Shown one piece after another: positions 53,954 through 61,927 of a stretch of DNA of 64,000 nucleotides. Position 1 is the first letter of the stretch, and each line of letters begins with the position of its first letter. Both the position numbers and the translations under genes were made by a program. Source of the DNA: Acidimicrobiales bacterium (GTDB lineage Bacteria; Actinomycetota; Acidimicrobiia; Acidimicrobiales; Acidimicrobilacustridaceae); NCBI GenBank assembly GCA_025455885.1, contig JALOLR010000011.1:90852-154851 (forward strand), written 5' to 3'. A model generated the notes under the pieces. That model had not been told where the DNA came from. It did not search any database and saw only the letters and a list, made by a program, of their open reading frames with translations.

Positions 53954-54799
53954 ATGACAGACATCTGGGGCCTCGCGGGCTCGTCGGTGGTGGTGGTCGG
54001 CGCGGGCGGTGGCGGCATCGGCACGGCCATCTGCCGCCACCTCGGGAACGCGGGTGCGGGGGTGGTGGCCGTCGACGTCGACGCCGACAAGCTCCGCATC
54101 GCCACCGACCAGTTGGCCGCCGCCGGGGTCGACCACCTCGGGATCGTGGCCGACGGCAAGGACCGTGACGCGGTCGCCGCCGCCGTCGAGCGCGCCGACG
54201 AGCTCGCGCCGCTGCGCGGCGGGGTGCAGGCCGCCGGCGGTATGTGGCCGCCGCAGTGGGCGCCGTTCGCCAGCGACGACCCCGCCTTCGACGACGTGAT
54301 GGCCCTCAACCTGGGCGTCACCGTCAACGCCACCCGGGCGATCGGCCGCCGGCTGGTCGAGCAGGGGCAGGGCGGGGCCATCGTCCACATCGCCACCGTG
54401 TCGGCCCTGAACGCCGCGCCGTACATGGCCGCCTACGGGGCGGCCAAGGCGGCCGTGCTGTCGCTCACCCGCACCCTCGCCGTCGAGTGGGGCCGCCACG
54501 GCATCCGGGTCAACGCCGTCGCCCCCGGGTCCATCGCCACACCCAAGAGCGCCGCGCAGCGCGCCCCCGGTGACACCGACGGCGACGACCTGCTCGTCAT
54601 CCCCATGCGGCGGCGGGGCACCGCCGACGACATCGCGGCGGCCACCCTGTTCCTCATGTCCGAGCTCGCCGGCTACGTGACCGGCCAGTGCCTGTGCGTC
54701 GACGGGGGCACGTCGGTGCGACCCGCCGTCAACGACGCCGATGAGCTCCCCGTGTTCGTGCACAACCAGGAGCTGCGCGCCCGCCTCACGGGGGGCTGA
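53954..54799 (+). CDS. SDR family oxidoreductase
   Basis: Product of 281 residues. The cofactor loop is GAGGGGIGTAICRHLGNAG with VDVDADK (Asp). The NNAG motif is altered to QAAGGMW. Catalytic Ser in ATVSALNAAP and Tyr/Lys in YGAAKAAVLSLTRTLA. The C-terminus has GYVTGQCLCVDGGTSV. The altered NNAG suggests a somewhat atypical active site, but Tyr and Lys are intact. It is convergent with the TLP1-like thiolase gene, with a 19-base gap. Confidence 0.85.
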   Translation: MTDIWGLAGSSVVVVGAGGGGIGTAICRHLGNAGAGVVAVDVDADKLRIATDQLAAAGVDHLGIVADGKDRDAVAAAVERADELAPLRGGVQAAGGMWPPQWAPFASDDPAFDDVMALNLGVTVNATRAIGRRLVEQGQGGAIVHIATVSALNAAPYMAAYGAAKAAVLSLTRTLAVEWGRHGIRVNAVAPGSIATPKSAAQRAPGDTDGDDLLVIPMRRRGTADDIAAATLFLMSELAGYVTGQCLCVDGGTSVRPAVNDADELPVFVHNQELRARLTGG

Positions 54800-54818
54800 G
54801 CGAGCCGGCCCCTGCCGG

Positions 54819-56300
54819 TCAGGCCGGGGTGAAGAGGTTGACGTCGCCGTCGGGGCGCAGGGTCACCTTGGCGTCGACCCACTCGCCCTCCTCGAGCTCA
54901 CCGAGCAGCGCGGCGTCGCGGGCCAGGGCGTAGGCCCGGCTGCCGTCGGGCAGCGTGCACACCGCGACGGCGTGGGTGGGTCCGTCGGCGTCGTGGACCA
55001 CCGTGTAGGCGGCGATCGTCGCGACGCCGTCGGCGTGCGCCACGACCGGCAGCGGCGGGTGGGTGGTGGCGATCCGATCGGGGAGGTCCTCGGCCGGGAG
55101 GCGGACCTCGCCGGGCTCGGTGCCGTACACCGCGTAGACGTGCTTGGTCATGTGCATGCCCACGCCGCTGACCAGGCCGAACCCCCCGCCGTCGGCGCGG
55201 AGCGTGTCGACCATGGTGGCCACCGCGTGACCGGTGTAGTTGGAGCTCGGCCCGCCGAACGACGGCAGCCCGCCCAGCAGCGTGGGGGCCACCGGCCCGT
55301 CGACGGGGAGGCCGAGGGCGTCCATGGCGAAGCCGATGGCGCTGGTGAAGCAGCCGTACAGGTCGATGCGGGTGAGGTCGGCGGCGGTGATCCCCGCACA
55401 GGCCAGGGCTTCGGCGGACGCCGCCCGCATGGCCGGCGAACCGCCCATCTCCGGGTGCGACGCGACGTACACCGCGTCGCGGGCGAAGGCCCAGCCCCGC
55501 AGGTAGACACGGCGCTCCGGGGGCACACCCAGGCGGTCGGCCTCGGCGTGGGTGGTGAGCAGGGTGGCCGACGCCATGTCGACGTCGGGGAAGGCCGTCA
55601 TGAGCTTCGTGTACGGCCAGGCCACCACCCGGTTGGCGGGCGTGGGCGTGAGGATCTCGTCGGCGGTGCGGGCCTCGGGGAACCATGCGCCGGGGTGGGT
55701 GGCGGCGACCTCGCTCATGCGGGCGAGCAGCTCGCCCAGCGACCGCCGGTAGGCGTCGGGCTCGGTGCCGTGGCCGGCGCGTCGCCCGCTCTCGAACAGC
55801 GCGAAGGTGAGCCAGGCCGGCATGATGCCGTGGGCGGCGTCGGTGGGCAGGAACCACTCGTCGAAGCGCACCGGGAACACCGGGTTCGGGTGGGGGAACG
55901 AGAACGGCAGGGGTTCGCCGCCCTTCTCGAGGCGCTTCTTGGTGGCGAGGGCCTCGCCGCCGGCCACCAGGGCCACGCTCGACTCGCCGGCGACGAGACG
56001 TTCGGCGGCGGCGTCGATCATCCTCTGGTGGGAGGTCCCGGCCAGGATCGACAGGGTGCGGTGACCGGGCCCGAGACCGATCCGCTCGGCGAGGCGTTCG
56101 GGTGGGTCGTCGTAGTCCCAGGTGGCGCAGTGCACGACCGAGAGGTCGTCGACGGCGTCGAGCACGGACCGCGCACCGGTGTCGCCGTCGGCCGAGCGGG
56201 CCATCCGGGCCCACATGTCGAGCGGCTCCGGGGCGGGCTCGTGGCGCCAGGTGTGCTGGGCCACGCCGATGATGCAGGGGGAGCGGGGGTCGGTCGTCAC
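54819..56300 (-). CDS. Thiolase-fold protein, TLP1-like, lacking catalytic cysteines
   Basis: Product of 493 residues from GTG 56300. The thiolase fold is clear (IIGVAQHTWR opening, SSVALVAGGEALATKKR, ITRIDLYGCFTSAIGFAMDA, NYTGHAVATMVDTLRADGG). At the position of the nucleophilic Cys the sequence is ILAGTSHQRMIDAAAERL, and at the second Cys VSGVGMHMTKHVYAVYG, so both are missing. The GHxxA His is kept. About 85 C-terminal residues form a beta-barrel extension as in mycobacterial thiolase-like protein 1. It may bind acyl-CoA or sterol-CoA or catalyse an atypical reaction. A TetR-type operator candidate overlaps its promoter. Confidence 0.8.
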   Translation of the reverse strand: MTTDPRSPCIIGVAQHTWRHEPAPEPLDMWARMARSADGDTGARSVLDAVDDLSVVHCATWDYDDPPERLAERIGLGPGHRTLSILAGTSHQRMIDAAAERLVAGESSVALVAGGEALATKKRLEKGGEPLPFSFPHPNPVFPVRFDEWFLPTDAAHGIMPAWLTFALFESGRRAGHGTEPDAYRRSLGELLARMSEVAATHPGAWFPEARTADEILTPTPANRVVAWPYTKLMTAFPDVDMASATLLTTHAEADRLGVPPERRVYLRGWAFARDAVYVASHPEMGGSPAMRAASAEALACAGITAADLTRIDLYGCFTSAIGFAMDALGLPVDGPVAPTLLGGLPSFGGPSSNYTGHAVATMVDTLRADGGGFGLVSGVGMHMTKHVYAVYGTEPGEVRLPAEDLPDRIATTHPPLPVVAHADGVATIAAYTVVHDADGPTHAVAVCTLPDGSRAYALARDAALLGELEEGEWVDAKVTLRPDGDVNLFTPA

Positions 56301-56306
56301 CCGGCA

Positions 56307-56312
56307 ATTGTA
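56307..56312 (-). promoter_or_regulatory. Leaderless -10 (TACAAT) of the thiolase-like gene
   Basis: TACAAT on the minus strand, the best match to TATAAT in the window, is followed by 6 bases and then GTG 56300. Confidence 0.55.
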
Positions 56313-56324
56313 GGCAAGTGAATT

Positions 56325-56335
56325 CAGGATTCCTG
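56325..56335. promoter_or_regulatory. Palindrome CAGGATTCCTG, candidate TetR operator
   Basis: An 11-base perfect palindrome centred on 56330 lies in the -35 region of the thiolase-like gene, two bases from the stop of the tetR gene, in an AT-rich island. Weaker symmetry extends outward by several bases. Binding of the neighbouring TetR protein would block the promoter. Confidence 0.45.
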
Positions 56336-56337
56336 CA

Positions 56338-56970
56338 TCAGGCCCGGACCCCGTCGAGCAGCACGGCGAGGTGGGTGTCGGCGATCGCCGCGCCCGCGGT
56401 GGGCCCTCCGTCGCTCACGTACTGCACGGCGGCCCACGCCGCGCCCTTGATGAAGACCCACACCAGCGCGGGGTCGACGTCGGCCCGGAACGCCCCGGAC
56501 CCGACGCCCTCGCGCAGCACCTCCACCCAGAGCCGCTCGACCTTCCGGCCGGTCTCCTCGAGGTAGGCGAAGCGGGGGATCTGGCGCAGGTAGTAGCTGT
56601 CGTTGTGCGACAGCGTGATGGCCGCCCGGTTCTCGGTGAGTCCCTCGAACAGGACGTGCACCAGGTTGGTGAGCGTCGTCTCCGGGTCGTCGCCGGCGTC
56701 GATGACCGCCTCGTAGCGCGCCACCAGCCCGGTGAGGAAGGTCGACAGGATCTCGTCGACCATGGCCTCCTTGGAGTCGAAGTGGTGGTACAGGCTCCCG
56801 GCCAGGATCCCGCTGGCGTCGGCGATCTCGCGGACCGTGGCGTTCACGTAGCCCTTGCGGGCGAAGATGTCCGCGGCGACGGCGAGGATCTCGGCGCGCC
56901 GCTCCGAGGTCGCGACCTCGGTCGCGTCGACGTCCCGGCCACCCCCGGTGGCCGCTGCGGTGCTCCCCAC
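56338..56970 (-). CDS. TetR family transcriptional regulator (KstR2-like)
   Basis: Product of 210 residues from GTG 56970. The N-terminal HTH is RRAEILAVAADIFARKGYVN and ATVREIADASGILAGSLYHH, then FDSKEAMVDEILSTFL (about 28-80). The C-terminal ligand domain is all-helical. The pattern recalls KstR2/FadR-type acyl-CoA-responsive repressors. It is directly upstream of the thiolase-like gene on the same strand, and the candidate operator lies between them. A ligand of acyl-CoA type is inferred from the neighbours. Confidence 0.9.
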   Translation of the reverse strand: MGSTAAATGGGRDVDATEVATSERRAEILAVAADIFARKGYVNATVREIADASGILAGSLYHHFDSKEAMVDEILSTFLTGLVARYEAVIDAGDDPETTLTNLVHVLFEGLTENRAAITLSHNDSYYLRQIPRFAYLEETGRKVERLWVEVLREGVGSGAFRADVDPALVWVFIKGAAWAAVQYVSDGGPTAGAAIADTHLAVLLDGVRA

Positions 56971-56977
56971 GGCGCCG

Positions 56978-56983
56978 AGCCTA
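56978..56983 (-). promoter_or_regulatory. Leaderless -10 (TAGGCT) of the tetR gene
   Basis: TAGGCT on the minus strand is followed by 7 bases and then GTG 56970. Confidence 0.5.
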
Positions 56984-57010
56984 GAGGGCCGAGCCCGGGG
57001 GAGGGGCGGC

Positions 57011-57817
57011 TCACAGGGCGGTGAAGCGTCCGCCGCTGACGACCAGGGTCTGGCCGGTGACGTAGCGCGCCGCGTCGCTGCACAGCACGACCGTGGGCGG
57101 GCCGATGTCGGCGGCCGGGTCGCCGAACCACCCGAGGGGGATCAGGGCCCGGAGGCGGTCGTGCATGGACGGGTCGACCTCGAAGCGGTTCTCGAGGGCC
57201 GGGGTGACGGCGAGCGGCGCCACGCCGTTCACCCTGATCCCGTCGGGTCCCCACTCGCGGGCCAGGGCCTTCACGAAGCCGCGCTGACCGGCCTTGACGG
57301 TGCTGTAGAAGCCGAGCGGAGCGGAGGCGTCGATGCCGGCCGGGGACACCATGATCACGTAGCTCCCGCCCGCGGCCTTCAGGTGCGGGTGGGCGGCCAC
57401 TGCGAGCCGGTACGACGCGGTGAGGGCCACCGAGGCGTGCTCGTCCCACAGGTCGAGGTCGGCGGTCTCGAGCTCGACCGGTTCGCTGGAGCGGTTGCTG
57501 GTGGCGTTGTGCACCACCGCGTCGAGCCGGCCGTGGGCGGCCACGAGCTCCTCGACCGACGCCGTCACGAGGGCGGGGTTGGTGACGTCGCCGCGCAGCA
57601 CCGTCGCCGGCGGACCACCCAGGGCGGCGATCTCGGCGGCCACCGCCTCGCCGGTCTCGGGCCGGCGCACGCCGAGGCCGACCACCGCGCCGGCGGCGGC
57701 GGCGGCGAGGGCCACGCCGCGGCCCACGCCGGCGGCGGCCCCGGTGACGAGGACGACGCGGCCCTCCAGCAGGCCGTCGATGCCGAGCTCGGTGGGGCTC
57801 GGGTGTCGGGTGCTCAC
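57011..57817 (-). CDS. SDR family oxidoreductase
   Basis: About 268 residues from GTG 57817, which overlaps the preceding gene's stop by 4 bases (GTGA). Cofactor loop TGAAAGVGRGVALAAAAAGA (about 26-45). VVHNATSNRSSEPVELE replaces NNAG, catalytic Ser in VIMVSPAGIDAS and Tyr/Lys in FYSTVKAGQRG. The C-terminus TGQTLVVSGG is standard. An intact active site contrasts with the degenerate SDR it is coupled to. Confidence 0.85.
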   Translation of the reverse strand: MSTRHPSPTELGIDGLLEGRVVLVTGAAAGVGRGVALAAAAAGAVVGLGVRRPETGEAVAAEIAALGGPPATVLRGDVTNPALVTASVEELVAAHGRLDAVVHNATSNRSSEPVELETADLDLWDEHASVALTASYRLAVAAHPHLKAAGGSYVIMVSPAGIDASAPLGFYSTVKAGQRGFVKALAREWGPDGIRVNGVAPLAVTPALENRFEVDPSMHDRLRALIPLGWFGDPAADIGPPTVVLCSDAARYVTGQTLVVSGGRFTAL

Positions 57818-58530
57818 GGCAGCATCACCGTCCCCCCGTCGGCACCCAGCGTGGCGCCGGTCAGCGCCCGGCCGTCCGGTCCGGACAGCAGCGCCACGAG
57901 GGCGGTGGCGTCGTCGAGGGCGTCGCGGTCGGGCAGGGAGGCCGCGCCGAGCGACGGGACGGCGGCGCCCGCGGGGGCGGCGTCGCCGAGGAAGTCGGCC
58001 AGCGGGACGAGCACCACGTTGACCGTGATCCCCCGGGCCCCCCAGCGTCGGGCCGCCACCTTGGCCATCACGCGGATCGCCTCGACGGCGGTGCACAGCG
58101 CCACGAGCCCCGGAACGCCGATCGTGGCCGCCGACGGCAGGACCACCACGAGGTGCCCGCCGTCGGGGAGGTGGCGGTGGGCCTCCTGGAGCACCTGGAG
58201 GGCGAGGCGGATGGAGCGCTCACCGGCGGCGTCCCACGTCGCCTCGTCGAGCGTGACGAGGGGCGCGGCGACCGCCGCCGCCGGGTCGAGGTGGGCGAGC
58301 ACCAGGGTGGCCGGGGCGCCGAGGTGGTCGACGGCGAGGTCGATGGCCGCCGCGGGGCTGACGGCGGTGCAGGGGTCGACGTGGGCGACGTCGGACCCTC
58401 GGGCCGAGAGCCGTTCGACCAGGCCGTGCGCGGCGGCCGTGGTGCCCACGACGAGGACGCTCGGGGGTCCGGGAGGCCCGGCGGTGCTGGTCGGCGCGGG
58501 CTGCCCGGCAGGGGGAGGCGACGAGGACAT
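57814..58530 (-). CDS. Degenerate SDR-fold protein lacking catalytic Tyr and Lys
   Basis: Product of 238 residues with SDR architecture: strand 1 SVLVVGTTAAAHGLVERL (the TGxxxGxG loop is lost), HLVVVLPSAATIG where the catalytic Ser should be, VALCTAVEAIRVMAKVAARR where YxxxK should be (Cys and Glu instead), then WGARGITVNVVLVPLADFL and LTGATLGADGGTVML. Cofactor binding and catalysis by the standard mechanism are unlikely. It is translationally coupled to the intact SDR downstream, which suggests an obligate partner of a heteromeric enzyme (inference). Confidence 0.75.
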   Translation of the reverse strand: MSSSPPPAGQPAPTSTAGPPGPPSVLVVGTTAAAHGLVERLSARGSDVAHVDPCTAVSPAAAIDLAVDHLGAPATLVLAHLDPAAAVAAPLVTLDEATWDAAGERSIRLALQVLQEAHRHLPDGGHLVVVLPSAATIGVPGLVALCTAVEAIRVMAKVAARRWGARGITVNVVLVPLADFLGDAAPAGAAVPSLGAASLPDRDALDDATALVALLSGPDGRALTGATLGADGGTVMLP

Positions 58531-58536
58531 CCGGGC

Positions 58537-58542
58537 AGTGTC
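58537..58542 (-). promoter_or_regulatory. Leaderless -10 (GACACT) of the two-SDR operon
   Basis: GACACT on the minus strand is followed by 6 bases (GCCCGG) and then ATG 58530. Confidence 0.45.
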
Positions 58543-58618
58543 CCAGGTCGACGGGGGTGTCGGCCACGCCGAGCGGGAGCGTCCCGGCCGACCAAATGCG
58601 CGTTAGGGGATGGTGCCC

Positions 58619-58624
58619 TACACT
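58619..58624 (+). promoter_or_regulatory. Leaderless -10 (TACACT) of the MFS transporter
   Basis: TACACT is followed by 6 bases (GCCCGG) and then GTG 58631, in a small AT-rich island. This argues for GTG 58631 rather than ATG 58610 as start. Confidence 0.5.
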
Positions 58625-58630
58625 GCCCGG

Positions 58631-60046
58631 GTGGACGTCCGCCAGCAGCGCCGAACCCTGTGGTCGACGCTCATGGGCATCTTCGTCACGGCGTGGCCCT
58701 CGGTCATCCTGATCGCCGCCCTGCCCACCATCGCCGCGTCGCTCGACACCGACGCCACCACCCTGGCGTGGGTCATCACGCTCCCGTTGCTGGTCTCGTC
58801 GGTGCTGTTGCCCACCTTCGGCCGGCTCGGCGACCTCCACGGCCACCGCCGGGTGTTCCTGTGGGGCCTGGGCCTGAGCGTCGTCACGGCAGGGATGACC
58901 GCTCTGGCGTGGGACGCCTGGTCGCTCATCCTCTTCCGCACGCTCAGCCAGACCGCCGGCGTGGCCACGGTGCCCACCGCCATCGCCCTGATCATGGCGG
59001 CCTTCGAGCCGAAGGACCGGCCCCGGGCGCTCGGCGCGTGGTCCGGGGTCACCGCGTTCTCGCCGGCGCTCGGCCTGATGTTCGGCGGCCCGCTCGTCGC
59101 CGCCCTCGGGTGGCGGGGGGTGTTCGTCATGCAGATGCTGTTGGCGGCGGCGTTCTTCCCCATGTGTCGGCGGTGGCTGCGCGAGACGCCGCTGGCCGAG
59201 CGGGTGCGCTTCGACGTGCTCGGCGGGGTGAGCCTCATGGTGGCCAGCGGCTCGGTGCTGTTCTTCTTCGACCGCGCCGCCGCCTGGGGGTGGACGCACC
59301 CGTCGATCCTGGTGGCGGCGTTGGTGTTCCCCGTCGCCCTCGCCGTGTTCGTGCGCGCCGAGCGCCGCGCCACCGACCCGTTGCTGCCCCCGGGGTTGTT
59401 CCGGTCGCGGCAGTTCAACGCCCCGGTGGGCGCCGAGGTCCTGTCGATCGTGGCCGGCAACGGCGCCTTCTTCGCCGCGCCGCTGCTGCTCACCGAGGTG
59501 TTCGACACCTCGGTGGTGTCGACGTCGTTCCTGATGCTCCCGCTGCCGTTGGGGATGGCCGTCGGGTCGCCGGTCGGGGGGCGGGTCGCGGTCCGCCTCG
59601 GGGAGCGGGCGGCGGGCACCATCGGCGCGGTCGCCATGACCGCCGCCATGGGCCTGTTCCTGGCCGGCTTCGTCCTCGAGGACCTCGTCGTCTTCGTCCT
59701 CGGCCTCGTGGTCATGGGCCTGTCCCACGGGATGATGCGCCCGGCCACGGCGTCGGCCGCCGGCAACGCCCTGCAGCCCGAGTTCTTCGGGGTCGGCATG
59801 GCCACCATGCGGATGACGTCCCAGCTCGGCGGGGCGGCCGGCATCAGCATCGCCGTCACCGCCACCGCCCTCGGCGGCTTCGGCTGGTACTACGCGATCG
59901 CCGCGGTCGTCTCGTTCGCCTCGGTGGTGGTGGTGCGCTTCGTGATCTCCCAGCGTCCCCCCGTCACCGCCGAGGCGCGCTCGGCGGCCGACGATCTCGT
60001 GGAGACCGAGACGGCGCTCACCATCAGCCCGGTGATGGAGGGGTGA
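58631..60046 (+). CDS. MFS transporter, DHA2-like drug/lipid exporter family
   Basis: About 471 residues from GTG 58631. Around 14 hydrophobic segments are present. Motif A-like LPTFGRLGDLHGHRRVFLWG follows helix 2, TLAWVITLPLLVSS is typical of helix 2 in DHA2, and GPLVAALGWRGVFVMQMLLA is motif C-like (G-P-x-x-G-G/L-x-W-R). It would be a proton antiporter. Direction and substrate are unknown; export of a hydrophobic compound is the common role. It is coupled to the phosphatase gene (GTGA overlap). Confidence 0.9.
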   Translation: MDVRQQRRTLWSTLMGIFVTAWPSVILIAALPTIAASLDTDATTLAWVITLPLLVSSVLLPTFGRLGDLHGHRRVFLWGLGLSVVTAGMTALAWDAWSLILFRTLSQTAGVATVPTAIALIMAAFEPKDRPRALGAWSGVTAFSPALGLMFGGPLVAALGWRGVFVMQMLLAAAFFPMCRRWLRETPLAERVRFDVLGGVSLMVASGSVLFFFDRAAAWGWTHPSILVAALVFPVALAVFVRAERRATDPLLPPGLFRSRQFNAPVGAEVLSIVAGNGAFFAAPLLLTEVFDTSVVSTSFLMLPLPLGMAVGSPVGGRVAVRLGERAAGTIGAVAMTAAMGLFLAGFVLEDLVVFVLGLVVMGLSHGMMRPATASAAGNALQPEFFGVGMATMRMTSQLGGAAGISIAVTATALGGFGWYYAIAAVVSFASVVVVRFVISQRPPVTAEARSAADDLVETETALTISPVMEG

Positions 60047-60624
60047 GCCCGGTCGCAGCCATCGACGTGTTGATGGTCTGCTCGGGGAACACCTGCCGTT
60101 CGCCGATGGCGATGGTGCTGCTCGCCCACCATCTCGGCGCCGCCGGGGTGAGCGCCCGGGTGCACTCGGCGGGCACCCTCGGCTGGGGCGGACCGGCCAC
60201 CGCCAACTCCGTGGCCGTCATGGCCGAGCGGGGCCTCGACCTGTCGGGCCACGAGAGCCGCCGCCTCGACGCCGGCCTCGTCGTCGGGGCCGACCTCGTG
60301 TTGGGCATGACCCGTGACCACGTGAGCGGCGTGCTGATCCACGACCCCACCGCGGTGGACCGGACGTTCGTGATCGGTGAGGTGGTCCGCCTGGGGCGGT
60401 CCGTGGGCCCGGCGCGGCCGGGTCGCCCGTTGCGGGCCTGGACCGACGCCGTGGCCGCCGCCCGCCCGTCGGGTCGGGCCGTGGGGCGCTATGCCGACGA
60501 GGTGGCCGACCCGGTCGGTGAGCCCCTCGACGTGTACCGGCGCACCGCCGACCAGCTCGACGCCGTCACCGCCGGGCTGGCCGAGCTGCTGGCCCCCGCC
60601 GTCACCGCCGAGCTCGCCGGCTGA
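60043..60624 (+). CDS. Low-molecular-weight phosphatase family protein
   Basis: Product of 193 residues from GTG 60043. The P-loop DVLMVCSGNTCRSPMAMVLL (about 7-26; CxxxxxRS) and the late Asp in EVADPVGEPLDVYRR match LMW protein tyrosine phosphatase/arsenate-reductase-like proteins. HESRRLDAGLVVGADLVLGM is the middle signature. It may dephosphorylate protein tyrosine or arginine phosphates or another phosphomonoester. An insert of about 30 residues (VGPARPGRPLRAWTDA) is longer than in minimal members. Confidence 0.88.
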   Translation: MSPVAAIDVLMVCSGNTCRSPMAMVLLAHHLGAAGVSARVHSAGTLGWGGPATANSVAVMAERGLDLSGHESRRLDAGLVVGADLVLGMTRDHVSGVLIHDPTAVDRTFVIGEVVRLGRSVGPARPGRPLRAWTDAVAAARPSGRAVGRYADEVADPVGEPLDVYRRTADQLDAVTAGLAELLAPAVTAELAG

Positions 60625-60654
60625 GCGGGCGGGGCGAGCGAGCCGGGGCCCCGG

Positions 60655-61359
60655 TCAGCTGGTGGGCGGGACGCCGACCGGCCAGCCGGGGGGCACGTCC
60701 AGCGAGTGGGCCAGGGGCGGCACCCACCCGTCGGCCTCGCTCCACTGGCGCACGACCCGGGCCGGCGTGCCGGCGATCACGCTGTAAGGAGGGATGTCGC
60801 CGCGCACCACCGCGCCGCCGGCCACGGTGACGTGGCGGCCGATGGTGGTACCGGGCAGGACGATCACCCCGGTGCCGAGCCAGCAGCCCTCGCCGATGCG
60901 GACGTCGGCCTGCTCGGGCCACTGCTGCCCGATCGGCAGCCACAGGTCGGTGTAGGTGTGGTTGTGGTCGGTGATGTAGACGTTCGGGGCGATGGTGACG
61001 TCGTCCTCGAGGACGATGGAGGACAGCCCGACCACGAAGCCGCCGCGGCCGATCGAGCACCGGTCGCCGATGGTGATCACCGGGTCGCAGACGTCGGGGA
61101 AGGTCTGGGCGGGGAACCCGGCGGCGAGGGACACCTCGGCCCCGATGGCGCAGCGGGCCCCGATGCGCACCGCCTGCGGGCCGATGACGTCGCCGGGCGG
61201 GAAGGCGATCGAGCTGCCCTCCCCGAAGGCGCCGAACCGGCGGGCCCGGGCCGACCCGGCCCGCACCTTGCCGACGTCGTGGGCGAGCGCCCAGGCGCCC
61301 TGCACCGTGGCGGCGAGCGTGTCTCGGGCCCGGCGGGCCAGGGCTTCGGGGAGCGGCAC
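60655..61359 (-). CDS. Hexapeptide-repeat (LbH) acyltransferase
   Basis: About 234 residues from GTG 61359, chosen because TACGGT ends 7 bases before it; in-frame starts further upstream would add a non-conserved stretch. Left-handed beta-helix coils are seen in IGPQAVRIGARCAIGAEV, ITIGDRCSIGRGGFVVGL, VLEDDVTIAPNVYITDHNH (catalytic-type His) and VRIGEGCWLGTGVIVLPG. GGAVVRGDIPPYSVIAGTPA is the maltose/virginiamycin-acetyltransferase-like ending. It transfers an acyl group to a sugar or similar; the substrate is unknown. Confidence 0.88.
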   Translation of the reverse strand: MPLPEALARRARDTLAATVQGAWALAHDVGKVRAGSARARRFGAFGEGSSIAFPPGDVIGPQAVRIGARCAIGAEVSLAAGFPAQTFPDVCDPVITIGDRCSIGRGGFVVGLSSIVLEDDVTIAPNVYITDHNHTYTDLWLPIGQQWPEQADVRIGEGCWLGTGVIVLPGTTIGRHVTVAGGAVVRGDIPPYSVIAGTPARVVRQWSEADGWVPPLAHSLDVPPGWPVGVPPTS

Positions 61360-61366
61360 CGCCGAG

Positions 61367-61372
61367 ACCGTA
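61367..61372 (-). promoter_or_regulatory. Leaderless -10 (TACGGT) of the acyltransferase
   Basis: TACGGT on the minus strand is followed by 7 bases and then GTG 61359. Confidence 0.45.
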
Positions 61373-61411
61373 GCCAACGTCGAGCACCTCTCCTGTGCGA
61401 AGGTGGGCGGG

Positions 61412-61801
61412 ATGCCCGCCGATCCCGGCCCGATCGAGGCGCTCTCCGCGGTCACGTTGGTCACCGCCGACATGGCCGCGTCGGTGGCGTTCTACGAGGC
61501 GGTGGGCTTCGAGTGCGCGTACGGCGGCGCCGATGCCGCCTTCACGAGCTTCCGGGTGGGCCCGACGGCGTTCCTCAACCTCCAGCTGGTGGCCGGCTGG
61601 CGGTCCCCGGCGCAGGTGTGGGGGCGCACCATCGTGTGGGTCGACGACGTCGACGCCGCCTACCACCGGGTGGTGGCCGCGGGGTACGAGCCGGCCATGG
61701 CCCCGTCGGACGCCCCGTGGGGGGAGCGCTACTTCCACGTTCCCGACCCGGCCGGCCACGAGCTGAGCGTCGCCCGCCCCCTCGACCCCCAGCGAACCTG
61801 A
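61412..61801 (+). CDS. VOC (glyoxalase/bleomycin-resistance fold) family protein
   Basis: Product of 129 residues from ATG 61412; GTG 61403 in frame is an alternative. Two beta-alpha-beta-beta-beta modules are visible: VTLVTADMAASVAFYEAVGF (about 13-32) and TIVWVDDVDAAYHRVVAAGY (about 72-91). WGERYFHVPDPAGHELSVAR ends it, with the conserved Glu as metal ligand. VOC proteins range from isomerases and dioxygenases to drug-binding proteins; the role here is unknown. Confidence 0.85.
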   Translation: MPADPGPIEALSAVTLVTADMAASVAFYEAVGFECAYGGADAAFTSFRVGPTAFLNLQLVAGWRSPAQVWGRTIVWVDDVDAAYHRVVAAGYEPAMAPSDAPWGERYFHVPDPAGHELSVARPLDPQRT

Positions 61802-61834
61802 CCTTCGGTCCTACCCCGGGCGGCGGGCCCCCCG

Positions 61835-61840
61835 TACGGT
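61835..61840 (+). promoter_or_regulatory. Putative -10 (TACGGT) of the patatin gene
   Basis: TACGGT would give a leader of about 80 bases to ATG 61928, which has a weak GGAAGAG Shine-Dalgarno. Confidence 0.25.
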
Positions 61841-61927
61841 GATCGTGGAAGGGCCTCGCCGTACCGGTGTGGGCCAGCGACACGCGAGCCCGGTTCCGGT
61901 CGCGCCGATCGGGGAAGAGATGAGCGA

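Noticed and set aside
58610..58630. ATG 58610 as start of the MFS transporter
   Set aside because: It would place the TACACT hexamer inside the coding region; GTG 58631 sits at the standard 6-base distance and gives a normal N-terminus.
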